64,000 nucleotides of DNA from Slackia piriformis YIT 12062 (GTDB taxonomy: Bacteria; Actinomycetota; Coriobacteriia; Coriobacteriales; Eggerthellaceae): the NCBI RefSeq assembly GCF_000296445.1, contig NZ_JH815199.1, positions 124,001 to 188,000 of the forward strand, in the 5' to 3' direction. The position numbers and the translations under genes were made by a program. Of the stretch, positions 58,556-64,000 are shown in pieces; within the stretch, counting starts at the first letter, position 1; each line of letters begins with the position of its first letter. The notes below the pieces were generated by a model, which had not been told where the DNA came from, searched no databases, and saw only the letters and a list, made by a program, of their open reading frames with translations.

Positions 58556-59674
58556 TTAGCGTCCCCACACCTCTTCGGCGATTTCTTTGACGAGCGCGAT
58601 CTTCGCCCACTGCTCGTCTTCGGTGAGTTTGTTGCCTATTTCGCAGCTTGCGAAACCGCACTGCGGCGACAGGCTCAGACGCTCCAACGGCACGATTTCT
58701 GCCGCTTCGTGGATGCGGTCGATGACGGTCTGCTTGTCCTCAAGCTCGGCTCGCTTCGTGGTGATGAGCCCCAGCACGACCTCTTTACCTTCGGCGATAT
58801 GCTTCAGCGGCTCGAATCCGCCGGAGCGTTCGTCGTCGAATTCAAGATAGAACGCATCCACGTTTTCATGGGCGAACAGCACGGGCGCCACGAAATCGTA
58901 CGGACCGCTGCTGGCGTACGTGGAGTGGTAATTGCCGCGGCAGACGTGCGTGGTGACAATCAGGTCGTCGGGCCTATCCTCGAGCGCCAGATTGTTCACG
59001 CGCAGGTATTTCTCAGCTTCGGCTTCCGGGGTGGAACCCGTGGCGCGGATGGCGGCTTGGAAGCCTTCGTCGACCAGCGCGCCCCAGGTATAGTCGTCGA
59101 ACTGCAAGTGACGGCACCCTGCAGCGTACAACTCGGCAATCACGGTGCGATACGCGGCGCCGATGTCAGCGAGCAGCTCGTCTTCGTCGGGGTAGAAGCT
59201 TTTCGTGCGCTCGGTTGCTGCTTCGTCGCGATAAAGCTCAAGTACAAGTTGGGCAGGGGCGGGGATGGTCTGTTTGGCCACGTGGCCTTCGCTTTCGAAC
59301 TGCTGAACAAACTTGAAATGTTCGACGAAGGGATGGCTTTCTCCCGTAATCTTTCCGGTCAGGACGGCCGAACCCTTGGTCGTTTCCTCGCCCACGAAGA
59401 AGTAGCCGTGGTCGAGCTCGACGTGCTCGACGCCATGGAGTCCCCACATAAAGTCGAGGTGCCAGTAGGAGCGGCGGAATTCGCCGTCGGTGAGGAACGG
59501 CAGGCCTGCAGCCTTTTCTTTTTCAATCAGCTCCGCGATGCATTCGTTCTCGACGGTTTCGAGCGCAGCATCGTTGATAGTGCCGACAGCGTGCTGGGCG
59601 CGAGCGTCCTTAAGGCGTGCGGGTCGAAGAAAGCTGCCGACGACATCATAGTGGCAGGTGGCGGGCTTGGTCAT
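58556..59674 (-). CDS. MetE-like (cobalamin-independent) methionine synthase, short form
   Basis: A 372-residue protein matching the C-terminal catalytic half of MetE (YxjG/YxjH-like). It begins HYDVVGSFLRPARLKDAR. The zinc ligands are present as HVC (near 241), Glu in YLEFDDE, and Cys in SPQCGFASCEIGNK. Short forms accept methyl groups from donors other than methyltetrahydropteroyl triglutamate. It lies divergent from nothing and convergent with the chimeric XRE gene; the LysR gene upstream on the same strand may regulate it. Confidence 0.88.
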   Translation of the reverse strand: MTKPATCHYDVVGSFLRPARLKDARAQHAVGTINDAALETVENECIAELIEKEKAAGLPFLTDGEFRRSYWHLDFMWGLHGVEHVELDHGYFFVGEETTKGSAVLTGKITGESHPFVEHFKFVQQFESEGHVAKQTIPAPAQLVLELYRDEAATERTKSFYPDEDELLADIGAAYRTVIAELYAAGCRHLQFDDYTWGALVDEGFQAAIRATGSTPEAEAEKYLRVNNLALEDRPDDLIVTTHVCRGNYHSTYASSGPYDFVAPVLFAHENVDAFYLEFDDERSGGFEPLKHIAEGKEVVLGLITTKRAELEDKQTVIDRIHEAAEIVPLERLSLSPQCGFASCEIGNKLTEDEQWAKIALVKEIAEEVWGR

Positions 59675-59980
59675 GGTGAATCCTCTCATCGGATGTGCGG
59701 TGGAATGTTCGATGCTGAGGAGTATGACGTTTGTGCGCGCAATTGGGAAATACAAGAAAATAGGCATATACCATAGGAAAAACCTATGGCAAAGGACGAT
59801 GGGCGGTAGGGAGGGATTGCGGCGATGAGGCCGCGTGTGTCGAAAGGGATGCCGCAGCGGATTGCAGCGACGAGGCCTTGGACGCCGAAAGGGGTCGCAA
59901 CGGATTCACGAGCGTCGAGGGCTTTGGGGACGCGGCGCGCTGGCCGCCTCGAACCCCCGAACACGCCCGATGCGCCTGCG

Positions 59981-60897
59981 TTACTCGTCTCCGGCGTCGC
60001 CCGGGACGTGTCTGCGGATTGCCTCGAGATACGCTTTGCCGTAGCGAGAAAGCGTTGTCCCCTTGCGGGTAATCACGCCGATTTCCATGTGTTCGTCCGC
60101 TTCGAGGGGGAGCGCAATGATGTTTTCGCCGTTGAGTTCGTGGCTGATCACGCCCGAGCACACCGTGTAGCCGTTGAGGCCTATGAGCAGGTTGAACAGC
60201 GTCGCACGGTCGCGCACGCGGATGTTCTTGCGGCGATCGAGGGTGGATGCCGGCTCTTCCGAGAAGTAGAACGAATTGAAGTCACCCTGCTCATAGGAAA
60301 GATAAGGGTAGTCGTCCAGGTCGTCGAAGGTGACCGAGGCGCGTCCCGCCAACGGATGCGACGAGCAGACGAACACGTGCGGCGCGGCGGTGAACAGCGG
60401 CTTGAATTCCAGCTCTTCGGCACGCAGCATCTTGCCGATGACTTCGCGGTTGCGGTCGCTCAGGTAGATTACGCCCAGTTCGCTTTTCATGCGCGCCACG
60501 TCTTCGATGATTTCGTGCGTCTGCTCTTCGCGAATCGTGAAATCGTAATGCGACGCGTCGAAGGCGCGAATGACGTCGACGAATGCGTTCACCGCGAACG
60601 AGTAATGCTGGCACGATACGGCGAAACGAGGCGAGGGCTTGGCGTTGTTTTTATAGCGCTCTTCGAGCAACTCCGCCTGCTCGAGCACCTGGCAAGCGTA
60701 CCCAAGAAACGTCTGGCCTTCGTCGGTGGCGATAACACCTTGCTTGTGCGCTCGAACACGGTGACGCCCATTTCGCGCTCAAGATCTCGGATTGACGCGG
60801 TAATGCTCGGCTGCGAGACGAACAGCCGTCGCGCGGCTTCGGTGATGCTGCCGCATTCCGCGACGGTGACAAGATATTTGAGCTGCTGGAGTTTCAC
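59981..60897 (-). pseudogene. LysR-family regulator, frameshifted
   Basis: The N-terminal frame (GTG at 60897, GGAGGAAAGAGG upstream) gives a LysR helix-turn-helix: LKYLVTVAECGSITEAARRL, VSQPSITASIRDLEREMG. The second frame (to 59981) gives the LysR substrate-binding domain (FAVSCQHYSFAVNAFVDVI onward). One G added at the CC of 60738-60739 (plus strand) joins them as ERTSKGVIATDEGQTFLGYA. The full product would be about 305 residues. The gene next downstream on the strand is the MetE-like protein, a plausible target. Confidence 0.85.
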
Positions 60898-60995
60898 GAC
60901 ATCCTCTTTCCTCCGGTGTGTCGTTGGCATTATCGCGCAATCGCTTTCCTTCGCAACAAAACGTCAACATTGCATGGAGCCTTTCCGAGCTTCGG

Positions 60996-61023
60996 TTGAC
61001 AGCGTGAAGGCTGGTACTACAAT
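60996..61023 (+). promoter_or_regulatory. sigma-70 promoter of htpG
   Basis: TTGACA (60996) and TACAAT (61018), 16-bp spacing, immediately upstream of the CIRCE element. Confidence 0.8.
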
Positions 61024-61028
61024 CCTCT

Positions 61029-61055
61029 TTAGCACTCATGCGTCTTGAGTGCTAA
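61029..61055. promoter_or_regulatory. CIRCE element (HrcA operator)
   Basis: TTAGCACTC, nine bases, then GAGTGCTAA: a perfect match to the HrcA operator. It lies 5 bp after the -10 and 164 bp before the htpG start. It places htpG under heat-shock control by HrcA. Confidence 0.95.
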
Positions 61056-61218
61056 AGAGTGTAGCGAAGAAGGGCGCGTGGCTGGGCTGCCGCCCCGCAT
61101 CACCGTTCCGCAGCGGGTCACGCCGCAACGCCGTCGCATGCGGCTTCGTTCGCTTCGTCATCTAAGGTAATAACGTTGCGGGCTCGCCCGCGCGATGCAT
61201 GAAAGAAGGCTTCATTCT

Positions 61219-63165
61219 ATGAAGAAATTCAAGACAGAGAGCAAAAAGCTGCTCGACCTCATGATCAACTCGATTTACACCAACAAGGAAATCTTCCTGC
61301 GCGAGCTTATCTCCAACGCGTCTGACGCCGTGGACAAGCTTTACTTCAAGAGCTTGACCGATTCCGATGTTAAGGTGGGCAAGGACGAGCTGGCTATTCA
61401 TGTGTCTTTCGATCGCGACGCCCGCACCGTAACGGTGTCGGACTCCGGTATTGGCATGACCAAGGACGAGCTTGAAAAGAACCTGGGCACCATTGCGCAT
61501 TCCGGCAGCCTTGAGTTCAAGACCGACAATGCCGAGGCCCAGGGCGACGACGTGGACATCATCGGCCAGTTCGGTGTGGGCTTCTATTCCGCCTTCATGG
61601 TGGGCAAAGAGGTGCGCGTGACCTCGCGCGCCTTCGGTTCCGACGAGGCGTGGTGCTGGGTGAGCGACGGCGTCGAAGGATACACGATCGAAGCTGCCGA
61701 GCGCTCCGGCCACGGCACCGATGTGGCAATTGTCCTCAAAGACAACGCCGACGAAGAGAACTACGATACGTATCTTTCCGAATGGGGCCTGAAGAACCTC
61801 ATCAAGAAGTACAGCAACTACGTGCGCTATCCCATTCAGATGGAGTGCGACAAGACGCGCGAGCTGCCCAAGCCCGAAGATGCTGGCGATGACTATAAAC
61901 CCGAGTTCGAGCACTACACCGAAACCGAGACCATCAACTCCATGATTCCCATCTGGAAGCGCAGCAAGTCTGACGTGACCGAGGAGGAGTACAACGAGTT
62001 CTACAAGTCCGATTTCCACGATTTCGCTGATCCGGTGCGCACCATCAAGGTGCATGCGGAGGGCGCTCTGACCTACGATGCGCTCATGTTCATCCCCAGC
62101 CGCGCGCCGTATGATTTGTACAGCAAGGACTTCAAGAAGGGCTTGGCGCTCTACAGCTCCAACGTCATGATCATGGAGAAGTGCGAGGAGCTTCTGCCCG
62201 ATTACTTCAACTTCGTGCGCGGCGTGGTGGACAGCCAGGACCTGCAGCTCAACATCTCTCGCGAAACGCTGCAGCATAACAGCCAGCTGCGCGCGATTGC
62301 CAAGAAGCTCGAGAAGAAGATCAAGGGCGAACTGGCCACTATGCGCGACAACGACCGCGAAGCCTACGAGGCGTTCTTCGAGCAGTTCGGCCGCGGTCTG
62401 AAGTATGGCATCTACACCAGCTACGGTATGAACAAGGGCGAATTGGCGGATCTGCTGCTGTTCTATTCCGCAAAGGAGCAGAAGATGATCACGCTCGACG
62501 AGTACATGGCCGCTATGCCCGAGGGTCAGGATTCCATCTTCTATGCGGCGGGCGAATCGGTGGAACGCCTGGCCAAGATGCCCGTGGTGAAGGCTGTCAT
62601 GAACAAGGGTTATGACGTGCTTCTGTGCACGCAGGACGTGGACGAATTCTGCTTCCAGGCCATGATGGGCTATGGCAAGCCTGCCGCCGAGGGCGAAGAG
62701 TTCACCGAAAAGCCGTTGAAGAACGTGGCGTCAGGCGATCTTGGCCTGGAGACCGAGGACGAGAAGAAGGCCGCCGAAGAAGCCGCTAAGGAAAACGAGG
62801 GCCTGTTTGGCGCCATGAAGGACGCCCTGGATGGCCACGTGTCGAAAGTGGGCGTGTCCACGCGTCTTGCTTCCGCGGAGGATGCCCCGGCGTGCATCAC
62901 GGCCGAAGGCCCCGTGTCGCTTGAGATGGAAAAGATTCTGTCCCAGATGCCTGACGGCGGCGAAGAGATCAAGAGCCAGCGTGTGCTTGAAGTGAATGCG
63001 CAGCATCCGATTTTCGCAACGCTGAAGGCAGCACAGGAAGCGGGCGATGCTGACAAGGTGGCAAGCTATGCAAGCTTGCTGTACAACCAGGCGCTTCTTG
63101 TGGAGGGTATGCCGCTTGAAGATCCTGTGGCATTTGCTAACGAAATCGCCAAGTTGATGAAATAA
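61219..63165 (+). CDS. htpG: HSP90-family molecular chaperone HtpG
   Basis: The product has 648 residues. The GHKL ATPase domain shows LRELISNASDAVDKL, VSDSGIGMTKDEL, GTIAHSGSLEF and GQFGVGFYSAFMV. The middle domain has MFIPSRAPYD, and NISRETLQHNSQLRAI is the usual later block. The C-terminal dimerisation domain is complete. The ATG at 61219 has GAAGG upstream; an in-frame ATG at 61195 has no RBS. Bacterial htpG under a CIRCE element is unusual compared with the groESL/dnaK targets of HrcA. Confidence 0.96.
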   Translation: MKKFKTESKKLLDLMINSIYTNKEIFLRELISNASDAVDKLYFKSLTDSDVKVGKDELAIHVSFDRDARTVTVSDSGIGMTKDELEKNLGTIAHSGSLEFKTDNAEAQGDDVDIIGQFGVGFYSAFMVGKEVRVTSRAFGSDEAWCWVSDGVEGYTIEAAERSGHGTDVAIVLKDNADEENYDTYLSEWGLKNLIKKYSNYVRYPIQMECDKTRELPKPEDAGDDYKPEFEHYTETETINSMIPIWKRSKSDVTEEEYNEFYKSDFHDFADPVRTIKVHAEGALTYDALMFIPSRAPYDLYSKDFKKGLALYSSNVMIMEKCEELLPDYFNFVRGVVDSQDLQLNISRETLQHNSQLRAIAKKLEKKIKGELATMRDNDREAYEAFFEQFGRGLKYGIYTSYGMNKGELADLLLFYSAKEQKMITLDEYMAAMPEGQDSIFYAAGESVERLAKMPVVKAVMNKGYDVLLCTQDVDEFCFQAMMGYGKPAAEGEEFTEKPLKNVASGDLGLETEDEKKAAEEAAKENEGLFGAMKDALDGHVSKVGVSTRLASAEDAPACITAEGPVSLEMEKILSQMPDGGEEIKSQRVLEVNAQHPIFATLKAAQEAGDADKVASYASLLYNQALLVEGMPLEDPVAFANEIAKLMK

Positions 63166-63541
63166 GGGAATTGCGGCGGCTTGCTGGCCGTCGCAACGGA
63201 ATTATCCGGCTGCGAGGCGCCCTCGTCTTCCGGATGCCGCGAAGGTTTCTCGTAGTGTACTCCATAATCGAAACCTGGAGCGAGCGGATGGACGGCGAGG
63301 GCGCCTCTCGCCTGCATTGAGGTAGCCTGGGAGTTTGTTCCGCTGCGGTACTGTTGTCGCTCGGAGCTTTGCCGCGATCCTTTGCGCTTCAGCCGTGCAT
63401 TCGTTTCGTGTCCATTTGCGCTGGTCGGGCCGATTTGAACTGCCGCATGGAAACGCTGTTCCGTGTGGCCCGAATAGCGCCAATCAAGAAATGCTATACA
63501 ATCAGCCTTTGTTGAATCCGCAATGGCGCAACGGAGTCCCC
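63166..63541. other. intergenic region after htpG
   Basis: 376 bp. 63212-63311 contains long facing arms (GAGGCGCCCTCG / CGAGGGCGCCTC) with inner GGTTTC/GAAACC pairs. A TATACAAT -10-like box at 63495-63502 probably serves the last gene. No gene recognised. Confidence 0.5.
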
Positions 63542-64000
63542 ATGGAATTTCCTACAAAGTATCTTTATGCATCCCTGGGCCTCGGGACCGGTATGGTTCT
63601 TTATGGAGTAGGAGTTTGGAATGGCAATTCCGCATTCGCCAGTGGAGAGCTTTTCGGCCCTGTAAGCCCAGAAATCGCTTCTGTCTATCCTTTGGCCGCA
63701 GCCGCTGGCATGCTGTTCGGTATTCTGGTGAGGGCTGTCATTTCGGTCGTGAGTAGAACCAGTGGGAAATGGGCTCCCAGCCTCATCGTGGGTGGTGCTG
63801 CTATTGCTGCAACGATTGCTATTGGAGGGCTATGGAGGACAGGCGGGCTGCCCTTCTTTGTGATGGCCTTTTTTGTTGGCTGGACCTTCTCGTGTTCCTC
63901 TATTTATTGGATGACGTACATTTCTCTAAAGTCCCTTTCGCCGGGCATTGTTTTTCCCGTTGCTTTATTTATTGCGGCGGGAGGAAACGCCATATGCTGC
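63542..64000 (+). CDS. N-terminal part of a polytopic membrane protein, cut by the window edge
   Basis: 153 codons are visible from the ATG at 63542 (ACGGAG upstream) to the right edge without a stop. There are four to five hydrophobic helices (YLYASLGLGTGMVLYGVGVW; VYPLAAAAGMLFGILV; LIVGGAAIAATIAIGGL; FFVMAFFVGWTFSCSSIYW; IVFPVALFIAAGGNAICC). The pattern is like the membrane half of the LuxR-type regulators at 15561 and 28913, so a third such regulator is possible, but the DNA-binding end is outside the window. Confidence 0.7.
   Translation, partial: MEFPTKYLYASLGLGTGMVLYGVGVWNGNSAFASGELFGPVSPEIASVYPLAAAAGMLFGILVRAVISVVSRTSGKWAPSLIVGGAAIAATIAIGGLWRTGGLPFFVMAFFVGWTFSCSSIYWMTYISLKSLSPGIVFPVALFIAAGGNAICC

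Noticed and set aside
1-64000. tRNA or rRNA genes
   Set aside because: Intergenic regions were read for cloverleaf-like sequence and conserved GTTCGAATC-type arms; none was convincing.

Overview
The window looks like a chromosomal segment of an anaerobic, high-GC actinobacterium of the class Coriobacteriia, family Eggerthellaceae. The inference rests on LuxR-type regulators with a long polytopic membrane half (two complete or frameshifted, one possible at the right edge), a Tat/lipobox flavoprotein paired with one of them, an aldehyde:ferredoxin oxidoreductase beside a polysulfide/thiosulfate-reductase-like Mo operon, hydrogenase maturation genes, and a HrcA/CIRCE-controlled htpG. The genus cannot be fixed from sequence alone. 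No rRNA, tRNA or CRISPR array was recognised.

Layout. 1-0.94 kb: repeat-rich, mostly non-coding. 0.94-15.5 kb: signalling and housekeeping (secreted protein, OmpR/HAMP two-component pair, membrane protein, QueT transporter, glycosyltransferase-like protein, TSUP exporter, LytS/LytTR pair, an IS1634-like transposase that seems to lack catalytic residues, YhdT-PanF). 15.5-19 kb: a frameshifted membrane LuxR regulator divergent from a flavoprotein reductase. 19.3-27.1 kb: pgi, then a leftward nickel/hydrogenase-maturation group (small ORF, nikR, hypF, hypC, hypD, hypE). 27.3-33.3 kb: small regulators, ferredoxin, a second membrane LuxR regulator, an IscU-like protein with an acidic partner, and mazG. 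33.4-40.9 kb: respiratory block with a tungsten-type aldehyde oxidoreductase facing a four-cluster FeS protein, TorD-type chaperone, and a PsrABC-like Mo reductase. 41-44.8 kb: SDR, Na/Pi cotransporter, glyoxalase-like protein.

45-58.5 kb is an accessory island: an orphan cytosine-5 methyltransferase, a self-inhibited-type Fic protein, YaaA, a frameshifted WYL regulator, a PIN toxin/antitoxin pair sitting inside a partial duplication, a DUF4143 ATPase, a small membrane protein/XRE pair, HipBA, and a chimeric XRE protein. Several of its promoters carry strikingly regular operator arrays (40-bp and 39-bp spacing). 58.5-64 kb returns to housekeeping: MetE-like protein, frameshifted LysR regulator, htpG, and the start of a membrane protein cut by the window edge.

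Two themes deserve attention. First, three transcriptional regulators (LuxR, WYL, LysR) are each broken by a single missing base in a short same-base run: this is either sequencing/assembly error or real decay/phase switching. Second, there are several non-coding repeat elements (31-32 bp tandem units, a shared ~95 bp AT-rich element at two distant sites, GGGGACA hairpins, a 17-bp perfect inverted repeat) that no gene explains.
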